A stretch of DNA of 64,000 nucleotides from Corticium candelabrum (taxonomy: Eukaryota > Porifera > Homoscleromorpha > Homosclerophorida > Plakinidae): positions 4,866,151-4,930,150 of the forward strand of contig NC_085105.1 in assembly GCF_963422355.1 (NCBI RefSeq), written 5' to 3'. Each line of letters starts with the position of its first letter. Position 1 is the stretch's first letter. The position numbers and the translations under genes are program-made. Positions 14,101-29,100 of the stretch are shown here, piece after piece. Below the pieces are notes generated by a model that was given only the letters and a program-made list of their open reading frames with translations, was not told the DNA's origin and made no database searches.

Positions 14101-14324
14101 AATTAGGCAAAAGTTGTATTAAATAGAAGTAATTTAATATTATCGTCATCAGCATCATTATCAATGTCATGGGCATTCCAATCATTGACTCCAAAGTCTG
14201 GCTAACCTACAATTTGAAAATATTGGTTGTAATTTGCAACCTGATAAGATAAAATCTAAACTACTGGTAGCAGCCAAATTTTGGAGGCTCGTGCCCCCAG
14301 CAGGCCCCTATAGCTACGCCACTG
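11106..14324 (-). mobile_element. hAT element, internally deleted, with nested THAP transposon
   Basis: The 8-bp sequence CTGTGCAC occurs at both edges (11098-11105 and 14325-14332), matching the hAT target duplication length. Termini are (C)AGCGATGTACC on the left and CAGTGGCGTAGC (reverse complement) on the right, with a second shared block CCAAAATTTGG near each end. On the minus strand a transposase remnant is readable: the region around PPRPRCRLQQPTR at 13880, and the C-terminal dimerisation domain STASCERLFSCLKRLKTYLR...RLNSLELLAIE at 11260-11400. The N-terminal half is missing. The element is split by the insert at about 11580-13607. Confidence 0.7.
11580..13607 (+). mobile_element. THAP-domain DNA transposon nested in the hAT element
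   Basis: Inverted repeats of about 180 bp: left 11581-11760 and right 13440-13605 share CTGACA...ATCAAAAATTATTTTAAATT and, further in, CGTAATGTGCTTC(C/T)GGTTTATCACATC. Inside, on the plus strand from about 11860, a THAP-like zinc-binding domain is readable (RRCVAAGC, VFWF, RDRWEGPSD.SVLC, then KADCFEDEP after a frameshift). The second ligand pair (C..H) is damaged. THAP domains occur in P-element and Kolobok transposases. The rest (12240-13440) is not recognisable. Confidence 0.65.
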
Positions 14325-14582
14325 CTGTGCACCTAGCCAGACCATCTAGCTTTCTTTTTTATAGATGAGATCCCGCTCTTTGCGGGGGCTTAGATTTTCT
14401 ACTGTTAATACCTTGCTGAAGACAAATGACACTGTAGGTCCCGTTCCGAAAAATTAGCAGCGAGTTTCCTGTCAGAGTTCGTGCAGCAGAAATTTAGAAG
14501 TCACGTGCAGTTTGTTACTCACACGTATAACGCTTGACTTGACGTATTGACCTAGTTATAGCACTGTTCGCTCTCCGTTTTC

Positions 14583-14780
14583 GGCTTACCCCGTCATTTT
14601 GAAGACGTTAGTATCCGTGCAGCGAACAGCCACATCAAAACACGACAACGGTTGGAGGCGCGAGGTCCTGCATGGATGCTCGAATCTTGGTCTTCTCTCT
14701 TTTCGGTAGAAATCGATACACTCCCCGTGTAACGCTCGGTGCAGGAACGTGTAAGTTGGATTCGGTGCAAATGCAATCAG
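14583..14780 (-). repeat. Dispersed repeat family, copy A
   Basis: The reverse complement carries TTTGCACCGAATCCAACTTA, CTGCACCGAGCGTTACACGG and GTGTATCGATTTCTACCGAA. The same order appears at 34260-34560 and 62845-63000. ORFs here follow the repeat and have no protein match I recognise. Confidence 0.65.
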
Positions 14781-17125
14781 AATTTGCATAAGCGCTCTAG
14801 AAGAGTGGCTTTATTAAATCATCGGCCACTGGAAAGCATTATGAGGGCAGGAAATCTTCGATCGCTGCAAAGAATTGTAAGAACAACAGAAAATCCCGCG
14901 GCACAGTGAACGATAACACTGAAATCGCTCGTACAGCAACTCCCGGATATTACGAGGCTGATAGACACAAACTCCCGGATAATATGCGACCAAGTCCGTA
15001 TCGTCTTTCGACTGTGTCGTTGGACGTCTTCACTTCGAAGACGTTGGTGAAGTTGCAGAAAACAGGTATATCGAACGTGGCAGCTATTCGATGCGCGTAC
15101 ACAGGCATACGAATTCGAAGGTACAGACTACTACGGAAGCCGAGCGGATATTTCTGAACTTGAGCAGTCGTGCCTCTTCCGAAGTCACTTACAATAGAGC
15201 TGTCCCCAGACTGCTTTCTTTCTCTCCTCCCACTCTCCCCTCCCATCACGTGCAGAAAGCAGTCTGGAATACCGAGGCTACTGCTGTAGGTGCGTGTTGA
15301 TATAAACAATCCAAAATGCAGCGCGCGCTACTAAATTATAACGCGCTGTATTGTTTAATATCAATGTAACTTATATGCGGATTGTTATCAACAATGTATA
15401 CATCATAACAGTTTATTTCATATTCGATAGACGCGTTACAGCCTTATATTTTTGTTGTATTCTAAATAACGGAAGTGTGGAACGTGTCTTTGATCAGTAA
15501 CTGCAACGCTTGTTTCAGAGGGGTCCCCATTTTGGGATCGTTGACTACTAGAAGTCGTGCAAAAGGTACGAATCGACTTTCCAGTAAACTGGATACGAGT
15601 AATGGGTTTCTGAGGCCATACTCTTAGGATGTAACGATTGCTCGTGCGTTGAAAGCGTTTTGGTAATTAATTGATTTATACTAATTAACAAACCTACACA
15701 AATACACACATATGCACACAGTTAGTTAGTTAGAGAGAGAGAGAAAGGGAGGGAGGGAGGGAGGGAGGGAGGGATGTTTCACTGCATTGCTTTGAGATGA
15801 ATTGTTTTCGAGGTAACTGACCAATGTGCATGGGGTTGTTCTTAGTAGCTGCTGAGGTTTTTTGTTGTTGCTAGTTTATCATTTATAGTTTACATATTAT
15901 AAAGAAAGAAACTGATTGGTGGCCAATGCATGCATCTAAACAGACTCTTTCGTTTGTGGCTGACATGTAATATTTTTAAGCATGCAGTCACTTCACACCT
16001 AAACAGGAGCAATGAAGTGCGTGTAGGAATGCGTGCCAGGGCGTTTGACATATATCAGCACCTGTAGAATCACAAATTAACAGAAGCTAACTACCTTCAC
16101 CTGACAATGATATTGCTCTTAATTAACTTTAGGATCAAATGTCTCCCCATTACTGTTGACAAATGGTTAATTAAATATCATACCAGTGTACTTAGATGAA
16201 CCCAAAAAGCAGGCATACACAGATCCTGCAATGAAATATTCAACCGTCTCTTGCACCACATGTGGTACTGTAACCTATCGTAAATGCAAATTGCAGATCT
16301 GATGCAACAAGTGTCCTTCACATGTTCTTTGATGATCAATTCTCAAATCTTGTAGAACACAGATGACAGCGTTATTCCACTGTAGTTAGACATGCCTGAG
16401 AGATCCTCAAATTTATCCTTCACTCCCCCCATTTTATCCTTCACCACCGATGGGACTACCATGCATGCCATCATTTCCTGAACCTTTTTACTGCAACTTG
16501 TGGATAGCTTTTTCAACCATTACAGCAGAAATAACACAATCAACATCACTAGACACATTTTACATCCTGTAAAAGCACTGAAGAACCAGACAGCATGAAC
16601 TGCCAACTTGAATTAGTCTTAGTGTGGTACACAACCTGGAACACCATCATAAACTTCAGGTGCTGTCTAGGGATATTATTAAACAAGAGCTGATGATGCA
16701 ACTGCTCCGGTCATAGCACACACATCAACTCTTCTTTTGCAGTATACACAAAGCAAAGGACATACACAAAACATGCACACGGTCATAGCCATAACTAACA
16801 CAGCCCTCTGCATGTTCTAATTTACAATCAGCATGTAAATTCAGCAGCTCCACCTGACTCAATTGGTCCAACCACTGTTGATCAATCAGTGTCAGGTCTA
16901 CTGCTAAACTATTTTGCCCGATAACATCTTGTATTCATTGTACAAACATCGTTGTCTCGACAGCATGGCTTAGCACAGTAGACAAACTCCAATTCCAAAC
17001 AAACAATGATTAAAATGCTACTTAGATCAAAAGGTACAGAAATGCTTTCATTCATTCTGTAAGTCAAAACCTACAGTTAGTTGCATTCAGATGTAAGTCA
17101 TAAATTTCATCAAATAAAGCTGCCA
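14781..17125. other. Region downstream of ST7, no gene recognised
   Basis: Contains a small hairpin (CAGACTGCTTTCT at 15210 versus AGAAAGCAGTCTG at 15255) and the GGGA tract. The part next to 17126 should include the ST7 3' UTR, but no clear minus-strand poly(A) signal stands out. Confidence 0.4.
15731..15774. repeat. (GA)n(GGGA)n tract
   Basis: Short polypurine run preceded by GTTA repeats. Confidence 0.9.
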
Positions 17126-20100
17126 TTACGAGTCAGTCAAACTACGCCAAAGCTGAGCTGGCAACATGTCTTCCATCTTCTCAAACAAAAAGAGAATAGG
17201 TGCCATCACCCATCTCATAGTCTTGCATATTAAACCACACATCTTACAACCACATATTTGAATTAATCAAAAAGTTGCTTACTATCTTTGCAACTCGAGC
17301 CATTAACCCAGGATAATGATGCGTAGTGACAGATAAACCAGCCATGAAAGTGCACAAAAATCCAGTAAACAAGATGAAAAACGGCAATTCTCTTTTTGGA
17401 TACACTGACAACTCATGATGAGCTAAAAAACAATAACACATTAACTGACAGAAGCTGAAAACATTAGCAACAAAAACAACACAACCCTAACAAAGCATTG
17501 TCTTACACATTCATTCCTGGTCATGCATTCATTTGCTTCTTATTCAATAAATATTCTCTTCAAAACTATCTTATCATTGTTAAACAAGACATACTTTCAC
17601 AAATAAACTGACTTGAACAAAAATGGCACTAAAAATAAAGTTGCTTGCTGCTGTAGCATGAAAGTCCATATAAATTATATAACCCTCTGAGGCTCACACT
17701 GTGTAGACTTTGCTTGGCATAAAGTCATGTAAACCATCGTGACATTATAACAACATCAGTGCAGTAACAAGTCATCACAATAATCCTTCTTCACCTAGAA
17801 TAACATCGAAATGACTTGTCTACACAAGTACCGTATGGTAATGACTGGATTCACATTTACGCAAACAGTACTATAAATAATAGCACATGTCTGGCTTCAA
17901 TAAATACTAGATTTACAAAATCCCTCAATGCACAAGAATGCTATGCCACTTCTGGTAGGTTGCATACATCTCAAGAAAGTTATTTCTGTAGCTTAGCCTA
18001 GAGCACTGAAGAACCTGGAAACCTACCTGATAAGCACCTGTAAAAACAGTGTGAACTCATTTAGCCAACACTTCCAGTCACAAACAAAAACAAGACTTGA
18101 ATAAGTAAACAATGAATAACTAAGAGTTCAAATTTCGTCACACTCCCATAGTGTCAAACCATATTAAGTCATTAAAATTTCCACTGGTAAATAACCACCA
18201 GCGCTGTAATGACACCCCACAACTTGCTATGGCACTTGATTCCACACATGTAAACAACCCATCTAGCACAAATAAAACTACTCAGTGAGAAACCTATGTA
18301 CACGCACATGTTAATTGTAATACTGACTCACTAAAACCACATATTGCATCATTATCACTTTCAAGAAAGTCTTACAGTGTACATATACCATATTTCTTTA
18401 CCTAAATGCCTAATTAAAAATATTTATGGCTCTAACGCCTACAGCAAACTAGCTAAATTCATTACCTAGCACAAGCACCTGCACTCCTGTCAAAAACTGT
18501 AGACTCAGAAAACTGACAAAATAACATTTTGTTAAACCTACAGTAAGAGTCAATGAAACAGATAACCAGGAAAAGACACTGCAAGAGTCAAAACTTACAA
18601 AGTCCTTGCAGGAGTATGAAACACAAAAACTGCATGTAAATAAGTATTTGTATTGCTGCATATGCTATTCAAACAACTACTAATTACTAATACTGTAGAT
18701 GCGATACTGTAATACCGTAAAGTCACCAATAGAAGCCATCTTGAATAAAAACCCTCTAGATCAAGCCACCCTTTTGCCTAAAAACCCTTGCACCCAAGCT
18801 GCACACAAATAAAACCACGGTCATAAAATCCCTAACCAGAGCTTCCTCTTCTCAACCATGCTGGCTTGCCGCGGCCAGCTTGGCATTCAACTTGCGGTCA
18901 AAAAATGAAACAATGACAGACTAAAGCTTACCCTTGCATCTTGGAATGTTTGTACTTCACAAGACAGTAAAAGAATCATGAATGTCAGTCTGCAATTATT
19001 GCAAGAGAACTGAAGCAATATAACATCAGCATAGCAGCACTGAGTGAAACCCATCTTCCTGGAGAATTGACTTTTGAAGAAAAAGGAGATGGATATACTT
19101 TCTTTGCATCAGGTGTGCCCAATGGTGTAGCTTATCAAATCGAGTGCTGGTTTTGCAATAAAAATAGAGGTTGTGCGTCTGCTCAATTTTCTGCCTAAAG
19201 AAATCGACTTTTGTCTAATGACATTGCGAATAAATCTTTCCCAAAGGAGGTTTGCCACTCTTATTAGCACACATGCACCTACATTAACTGCCTCAGACTC
19301 ATGCAAGGAACAATTTATGAAGAATTAATCAAGGTTCTTTATTCAATGCCTAGACAGGATAAGCTATTTCTTCTTGGAGACTTTACTGCTCATGTTGGTC
19401 ATGACAGTAAAGCATGGTGCACAATAATTGGTCACCATGGTATAGGGAAGGAAAACTCCAATGGCGATTTACTTTTGAGAACATGTTCAAAATGTAATCT
19501 GGTCATAACCAACACCTTTTCCAACAGTCCAACAAATACAAGGCAACGTGGATACATCCGCGTTCGAAGCACTCGCACCATTTGGACTAACTACGTCATT
19601 GCTAGACAGTGTAATTTACAAAACATCAAGTTCACATGTGTCATGAGAGGTTGTGGTAGTTGGTCCGACCATCAACTTGTGAGATGTACCACATCTATTG
19701 TAATCAGGCCTAAACAACGCCAGCAGAGTGTTATGCCTGTGTTGAGTTACTACGCTTGGACCACACTAGACATCAACTTTGAGGCAGGATGGCAGTCCCT
19801 AGCTGATACAGTAGTTACGGATGACACTGAATCTTCCTGGCAAAGCAAAGTTTTGTATGTGTGCATCTGACATATTAGGCTATGCTAAACGTAAACATCA
19901 AGATTGACGAAACAACACTTTGATTCAACTGTTACTTGATAACATGCACACAGCTCATGTGGACTAGAATAACAAATCATCAAATGTCAAAAAACGGGGC
20001 TATGTAACTTTGAGACGAGAGGTGCAAGCTAAGCTGCGCTCCATGAAAGAAGACTGGTGGTTATAGAAGGCACAAGATTTACAAATGGCAGCAGACAAAC

Positions 20101-23100
20101 ATGATATGAAGACATTCTACTCTGGTCTAAAATCAGTTTTTGGACAACAATCAAAAGTACCACATCCATCTTATCTAATGATGGCTCCTCACCAAACATG
20201 AAGATATCCTTCAGACAGGGGCAAAAACCACTTTCATTCTGTGTATAAACCATTCATCTGTCGTAGACAATACAGTTTTGGATGAAATTCCATAGCTGGC
20301 AAAACAATTTCAGCTAGTGGGTAATCTAGATATTGGCGAAGTTATGGATGCAATTCAGCAAATTTCGTCTGGTAAGGCATGTGGGTCAGATGGTCTACCA
20401 GCTGCAATTTATAAACATGGAGGAATAACTTTGGTGAAGAAGTTGACTGAACTCTATAGTGCTATTTGACAGCAACAATCGATGTCTCAAGACTTTTAAG
20501 ATGCCACTATTAATCACCTATACAAACGTAAGGGTGAACGCTCTGTCTGTGAGTATCTCACTCCTGTCTACTGCTGGAAAGATAATGGCTCACATTATTC
20601 TGAACAGACTCACCAATCACTTTTCTAACAGCGTATTACCAGAGAGTCAATGTGGCTTTTGCTCTGGTCGAAAAACCACTGATATGATATTCACAGCCAG
20701 GCAATTACAGGAAAAATGTTCTGAACAGCAGGAACATCTCTAATTGATCATTATTGATCTTACAAAGCTTTTGACACTGTCAACAGGAATCTCTTATGAA
20801 AAACTTCTTAAAATTGGTTGCCCGAGCAATCTTATTAACATCATTATATCTTTCCAAGACAGCATGTCATCTAGAGTAATTGACTCTGGTAATTCTTTAA
20901 AATCTTTTGAAGTTTGAACAAATAGTGTAAACCAAGGATATGCTCTTGCACTATTGCTATTCAATACCTCTTTCTCCATGATCTTGCATGTTACCTTCAC
21001 GAGTTGTAATAGAGGTGTCTACATTCAATCATGCTTTGACGAAAGCAATTTCAATCTTTGTTGTTTCAATGCTAAAACAAGGTCAAAGACATTCTTTTAC
21101 GAGATTTACTTTTTGCAGATGATTGTGCACTTGCTGTACACAATCTTGACATTCAATTCATCATCGACTGCTTTGCTCATACTGCACAACGTTTTGGCCT
21201 CATTGTCAGTCTGAAAATGACTGAAATAATGTTCCAACCAAGACCTGGGGCTCCAAACATACCTCCCTCCCGTTGTCAAAGTTTACTCCTCTTAAGACAG
21301 TAGACACATTTGTCTATTTGGGGAGCACTCTTTCTCAAACTCCTATTATTGATGCTGAGATATCATTGTGCCTACGTAAGGCTAGCACTGTGTTTGGAAA
21401 TCTTACCGGATGTCTTTAACTAGTACGAACACGGCATTAGCATACCGATAGCTACAAAAGTAAAAGTATATCTGTCTGATAACCACTTTACTCTATGGAT
21501 GTGAGAACTAGAAAGTGTACCAAAGGCACATCAAACAACTCGATCAGTTCCACAAGCGCTGTGATTGCAAATTTGAAACGGCAAGACAAATTGTCCAACA
21601 CTGAGGTTTTGAAGAAGTGTATATGTCAGGACAAGAAATTCTGCTGATAAAGGCTTGACCTCGTTGGTGTGGCCACATCATTCGCATAGATGATAATAGA
21701 TTCCCTAAGACAGTGTTTCACAAACAACTGAAACAAGGGTTTAGACCAGCTGGTGGTCTAAAACTTCGCTTTAAGGACAAACTGAAAGCAAATATGAAAT
21801 CATGTGGCACTGGACTTTATGGAGATCCTACTGCAAACTCGACCAAGAATTTGAAGACAAACGTGTGCAACTTTAGCAGCAAGCATTACAACAAAAGAGG
21901 GAAAAGTGAAAAACAGTAGAGTCATCTGTGAGTGGCAATTACATCTGTGATAAATGCGGCCACTCTTGCTCAGCGTAAATTAGTTTATGGAGACACAAAG
22001 TCATAATTGAGCTTAGTGATATGAACTACTCATGTCATTATTAGATTATGGGTAATTGCATAATTGTCATTGCATCAAATTCCTTACACTTCCCTATATT
22101 CAGTTTTATTTGAAAATGACTATAGAAGTCATTCAAAGTAACAGACTGTCAGACAGAAACAGATTATCATCAAACTTAGCAAAACCAAACAAACATTGAC
22201 ATGCATGAATACACTCAATTGGTGACATCCTTGACATGTACCAATCTGAATCAACAATGCTGTTTGTTTTTCATAAGCTTAAAAGTACACAAAGACCTAC
22301 CCATATCAATTAAATAATAATTATATGCACAATAATTCTTACCTGGAAGCAGATCCCGATCAGCATTCTCAGTGCAAGCTGGATATGGATGAAACAAATG
22401 TCCCTTGTCTAGAGGGTATGGTATAAGTCTAAAAGCTGCATAATTGAATTAATCAAACAATACCTGTTACAATGACAGAGAGATTACCTACCTCCTTCCC
22501 AAGTGCAATGAAGAAGTGAGAGTGCACCTTCCACACGCTTCCAGTGCTGCAGATGATGGAAAGCATATGCTACTGCTTCACTATCTCCCCTCTTAAGAAT
22601 ATGTTCAGGTGGTAACACAATGCTCTTCTGTTCCAGCAGATACTACAACCACACTTTAATTAGTACTGTACATGTGAAATGCAAACATATATGGTCTACC
22701 AATGGCAGTTATCAAAGACAACAAAACATCCTCCAAATACCTCCACACACATAAAACCTAAAAGGCTAGTTTCACTCTTCTCACATTTATCTCTGATACA
22801 AATAACATAGAATACTACTAGTTGTGAATAGCTTACAACTAATCCTTCACTATAGCAGAATACATGTACACATAAATATCTCACTTCTTATTACAGTCAT
22901 GCAATAATTATCTCTAAGACAAACAATTCTAGTGACAATACATTGCACAAATCAACTTCACTTGGCAAACAACTCACTAGAGAACAAATACAAGCGTCAA
23001 CTAAACGGTCAACTAAAACAGCCAACTAAACGGCTCCCGTGTTGGATAATGTTCAGTCTAAATCATAAATGGAAGTCAAATTAGAGAACAGCACCACTAC

Positions 23101-26100
23101 TGTAGAGTAGAACCAGTATCTAGCACAAACAGCATCTAAATTTGACTACTACTGCTGCATCTGTCTGCTTTAACACACATTTAACATGCCACCTACTAGA
23201 ATGTCATAAAACAAGTTTACTCAGAACTACAGAAAAAACTTAAATCTGGTACACTCTATAGCTATAGTGAGCAAAGCAACAGAACACATTATATCTTTAC
23301 TGGTGACTGTTACTTTGCACTATGATTTCTCTGCTAACACATATTCTGACACATGTTGTGTATGAGTACGCAAAAGATGTTAAAAACAGAATTCATGGGT
23401 CCTGTATAATGTAACGCGCTACCGCAATAAAATGATGCAATGAAGTTCCATTCTCACAGTTCCTAGAGAAGTCATATGAATTCAAATATTGTGGTTAGAC
23501 CAAGCATTCTATACGTACTACCTCAACTTGGATTACATACAGCATGTGAGACATAAAGTAGCAAGTGGACCACTATAGTAAACAAAGACAAAAGGTCTTC
23601 AAAACACAACACATATAGCCTTAGTGGAGGTTCACAAGTAGGTTATGGATGACAATGTGGTTACAACAATCTAAACTAAATATTCAATTAGAGCTCTTCA
23701 AAAATCAGTCATGACTAAGAATTCAAACAATTTGCTGAAACAGTACTCTCATCTGGTCATGCGCTAAACAAAGTCCAGACCAAATAAGAAATAACATTAT
23801 AAGTTCACAAATTCATGTTATGGTAATTAACAATATACCATAGACAAGAAATTTTGGCAACGGTTTTATTTTGGACGATTTGGCAATTTAAGAGTGAATC
23901 ACCAAAATAGAAAGCGTCAATATTATTTTAGTTTAGCTTCATTGCGCATGTGCACAACTGAATGACAAAATGGCACTGTACAGATACTTTCAGCGCAAGA
24001 CTTTGAATGGCCTGCTTTTGTCATGATAAATGTCACGATAAATGTGATGGCCTCGAATGCAGCTTGGAACTTCATATAAGTCTCCAATGACTCCATGCTC
24101 CCAGTTGTATGGTATCCGTTTTCACGTGCACTACTAGCCTCGCATTGCCAGACCAGACAGACATCACATGTAGCAGATGAAGTGACATCAGAAGTTCACC
24201 AGCTTTGCAAATCGCCAAAATATAACTCCTCAAATTTAAATATAGTAATTTTGGAAGATTTCACCACGTTGCCAAAATTTCTCGTTCTATGATATTACTT
24301 ACCGAATAAGATGATTTATTGGCGGAGACAATTTATTTTGGTAAATTGGCAGATTTTCAGAAAGAGCCAATATAAATTTTACCATTAATTTGGCCACCGG
24401 GATATGTTGACCTCATCACCCACATGGATCGGATATCTACCTAATTGTGATGTGACGATATGTCATGCAGATGAGGCCACAAGATGGTAACACCTGCTTG
24501 CCTTCTGTTGTGCCTATACTCCATCTAGCAGGGAGGTTAAGAATGAGAATGAGGCCGTGAAGCTTTCGATAAAGCAGGAGGCGTCATGCAGGTCACGTTC
24601 TTTGCACTGACACATCAATCCTTCATCAATACAGCAGTTGGAGACCAGTAAGTTAGGGAAATGTGATGGCCACAAACGCAGCTATTAATCACAAACTTCT
24701 CCATTAGCCAGCCACATAAATGTAGTGGGTAGGGACTATTGTACATATCAATATCAAACAACGATGACCACCGCCAAAATACAATCCACCAATATGCTGC
24801 TCTGTCAACTTGCAAACCGCCACAATAAATTCCCGCCAATGTTTCTTCTTATACGATATTTAACTGTAACACTAACATGCAAGTATATTGAATCACTTGT
24901 AATAGCAACTGTCAACAGCAATCTGACTTCATTTGTTTGAAAAAACTACAACAACCAAAGTGGATTCTACAAGTATTTTATTTTATCTTTATACAGATAT
25001 ACAATTGTTTCTTGATTTGCTGCTTGTTTGCATACCCTATAAATTATTTCTGTAAATATCAGGGCCGTAGGAGCCGGTCCGACTGGTCTGGCCATGGCCA
25101 GACCACTTTTTTCTAAATGAACTTTCACCAGAGGCCTAATTCAGAGCCGTAGGAATTGGTCTGGTCAGTCCGATTTTGGCTGGGCTATCTTTCAAAAACT
25201 TTACTTCAGAGAGTCAACGATTGGTGAAACTTCTCGTGAAAATATAGGTGATTAAATAACTAATATATTTATAGTTGAAACAAAAGTCAATTATAGCATC
25301 TTGACTTAATTAATTGCATTTACGCTGCCTTGAGGTCATTGCATAGCCAAGTATTAAAGTAATTATTAGTAAACAAAAGCAATTATTCAAGAACCAGTTG
25401 TGCAATAGACTATGCTCCTACAGGCCTGAATATGACCACTCCATCAAACTACTCCTAAAAGCTCACAAACAAGAAGAAACAACTAAGATATATAGCTGTT
25501 CTCCTTTAGATACCAAGCAAATCCGAATTGTATACTGACCTTAGGTACATGTGGATTAAATTCAACAGCTCGATGAATTGCATCAACAGCAGTCATTTCA
25601 GTAGAACTCAGTCCTCTTCTAGATGCATTTTCTAGACTAAACCTACTTGAGTACACAAAAGAAAAAACACAACAAGAGTTAATCAATATGTTAATAAAGT
25701 CCCTCTGTCAAGCAACTTGCATTAAGTGCACATGCATTTTTCATATATTAAAGCTTGCAACACTGTTTTAACAAGTACATGTACTACTCCAGCTTAGACA
25801 ATACGTAAACAAAGAAATTCTTGTTTGTAAATAAAAAACCATGATTGTGCAACACTGTCTCTACAACAAACTGTCCAGATCCAACTTATGCAATTTCAAA
25901 GCCACATGACTACCTTCCCACATGCACATTCTTAGCAAAACAACTACAAATGCGTATATGATACCCTTTACATGCTGCTGGCAGTATTTCATAAGTGCAA
26001 AACCATTTGCTTCAAAAAAGTAACTATTTCAAAAATTTCTGTTTAGCAACGTTCAGTTAACATTGGAACTACATAAACTGTTCCATAATATGATCAGACA

Positions 26101-29100
26101 ACAAAAAATCCACATTGAATAATAACTATCACTATAACCTAAAATAAAAAATTTTCATAACTATAAGCCATTATAAATACCATGATTAATTTATCATCTT
26201 GATACCTTTACAGTTAAAGTAATAAAAGTCTGTCAATCGTTTATCCCATAATGCCTAAGGCACGTGCTAATTATTACCATTTACTGCATCATGGCAAAAA
26301 TTTTCAAAACCAATAAAAAAAGTATAACTAGTGTAATCAAAACACTTAGCAATGCCAAAAATGAAAAAGATCATAAACCTGTTGCATAATTCACATCTTT
26401 ACAATCAGTACTACAGTGTAAGCAAGTAGACAACAAAGCTTAAAGCAAGTAAACAGCAATAAACTCTAGTATATTTAATAGTCACTGAGAGGTAGCAAAG
26501 CAAATGTATTGATCTTGTCGTTTGCTATCATGCCTGAGAATGCATAAAATTAATTAAACAAATTTCCCCAAGTCAGTTTTATGACTATAAAATTATAGAT
26601 TATCTATAGCCAGTTGATGTCAATATAACACATTTTGTCCCAGGCAACAAGTTATATTAGTTTTCTGGTTTCACTAACTACAAGAAAAGACATAAAAATT
26701 GATATCAATTTATTGTTTAGAAATGTTGCTTTGGTAGTCAAATATGTGCATGAGTTTTTAGGGTTTAATCATACTTTAACAAAGCTATTTTTAGCCCTGC
26801 CTTTCGTAGCCAATTTGTAGCTACCAGACATTACAATGACTGGTAGGCATGACTGCAATAGTCTTATGTATGTATCAGTGACTGTTTACTTTCTCACGTG
26901 AGTGTACAGCAGGAGCTCAACACTTGAACAGTACAGAACTTTCGTCCATCAGTCATTGGCTAGCTTGCTCTAGTAGTCATTTAGTGTTCAATTATATTCA
27001 GCTAACCAGCTGAAGTAGAAAAATGTTTACACCTACTATGTGCCATTAAGTTAATGCCACATTTCCTAAATGGATTCTATACTATGGCATACTACGTATT
27101 GACTGTAGTAAACTCCACCAAGGAGGTCATATTTTCATCACCAAAGGTTATGTTTTCACTCATGTGAGTTTGTTGGTTTGTTTGTTTGTTTGTTTGCTTG
27201 TTTGTAAGCAGGATTACTAAAAAATGTGTAGATGGATTTTGATGAATTTTGGCAGGATATAGAACTTTGATACGAACACTCACTTAGGTTTGGGATTAAT
27301 CCAATGTTGTTTAAATAGTCGTGTACATGCTAAGGTGAACACAGAGTCTTTCAAATAGCTGCCATGAAAAATCTATTAATGGCATTATGAGGAAGTAACT
27401 GAACTGCCTTGGCAAAGTTTGTGCTCTCTAGTACTACTGTAGTTCAAAATAAGCATACTTATCATTACATGTTCAATTTCCAAAATTAAAAACTCAATAG
27501 TGCAGAAATGTCCAGGAAACATCATCAGACACCAAAACAATATTTCAATACCTGCAGACCAACTGCACAGACAGAAACAATAATATTTTCATTGAAAGAT
27601 AAATTCCTTACTTTTCACACACAGAACGAGTTTTCAGCAGAGCCACTGTGTAGCAAATAGTAGCAGACTTTGGCAGGTTTATGTCTACCAGAACACAACG
27701 TTCATCTACCTACCACTTTACTACGTTGATTTAATCACCAACCATCGTATTTGGCCAGAACTTGCTATCAAAGACAACCAATTACTCGCTTTACCAAATG
27801 ATTTTGATTACACAAAAAGGTACAAAAACAGCCATTCACCTGGACTTCTGAGTATGCTTGCATCTCAAGTAGAACTTCCACAAGATTCTCGTGAACATTC
27901 AAAACACTGATCATTGGAAACTCCTTAATTAGCTACACCACAACATGACATAACTGTAGCTTTAAACATAACTCGACTAAACTACAGCAACATGTTAAGA
28001 GTTACAAAAGACCTTCTTTTGAAGTTATCTGTATTTTTCAAACGTTCAAAAGCAGCATCATAAAAAATAACACATTACAATCCACAACAAACCAAACTAC
28101 TACAGCACATGCATGGAATAATAAGCTAAATTTCAGAAACCACAAAAATTGTACGTTGCAGTCACCATCAGCTCAGAATAAAAGCTCAGTTACTAAAGCC
28201 AACCAGTCATCACAGAAGTTCAACGTCATAGTGGCATGGCAGAAAACACTGAAGGACACTGAGCTATCCATGTCTAACTTAGACAAAGTAGCACAGCTTA
28301 GCATTAACCCTTAGGGCAGATATTGCAATCTGAACTCCTCACATATTAATTAATACAATAAAAATAAACAGTTCCACCCATAGTTGTTTGCTCAAGTAAG
28401 CCTTATAGGATTATCTTAAACATAACATGGCTTTGTACTTTGAACAGACCATGACCAACAGTCATGCTCCTATAACTGCACTGACCTTAATTAAAACACT
28501 AGCAGCAAACTACAAGCAAGACGTCAACAAAACCTAATAGCACCAACTCTAATTGCCTGTTGAAAGGAAAAGTCAGTACATTTAAAAACCCTAGCACATT
28601 CACGAAGTACTAGTATTCATGTTGCTGCTAAATCAAACCGACATTAACTCTATACCATACATCTTTCATAATTTTAGCAGCTTCACGATAACGCCCAAGC
28701 TTCCTTGCACACATGCCCAACCTCCGTTTGATGTAAATACACAGATTAGTCTCATGTTCTACAACAAAATCAGCAATTACGCACTACTCATTTAACAAAT
28801 AACCAATAAAACTTAGATATTTACTTTGATGGGGATCAGGTACACTGTCCTTATGACCTTCTCGAACCATTTGTTGAGTACGTTTAATCTGAGATTCAAC
28901 TGAGCGAAGCGCATGCTTAAAGAGCTTCTCGACCTGGTCATACACATATAATGAAAAAACTAACAAACCCCTCTACAGTTAGACACCTCAATAATGGTCT
29001 GTGCTTTCTCTTCAGCCACCAGTATTAAAGCAGTTGTGCAACTATAAAAACATAATAAAAATAGAACTTCAGTTTGTAGAATAAGATCTAGCACAATCTA

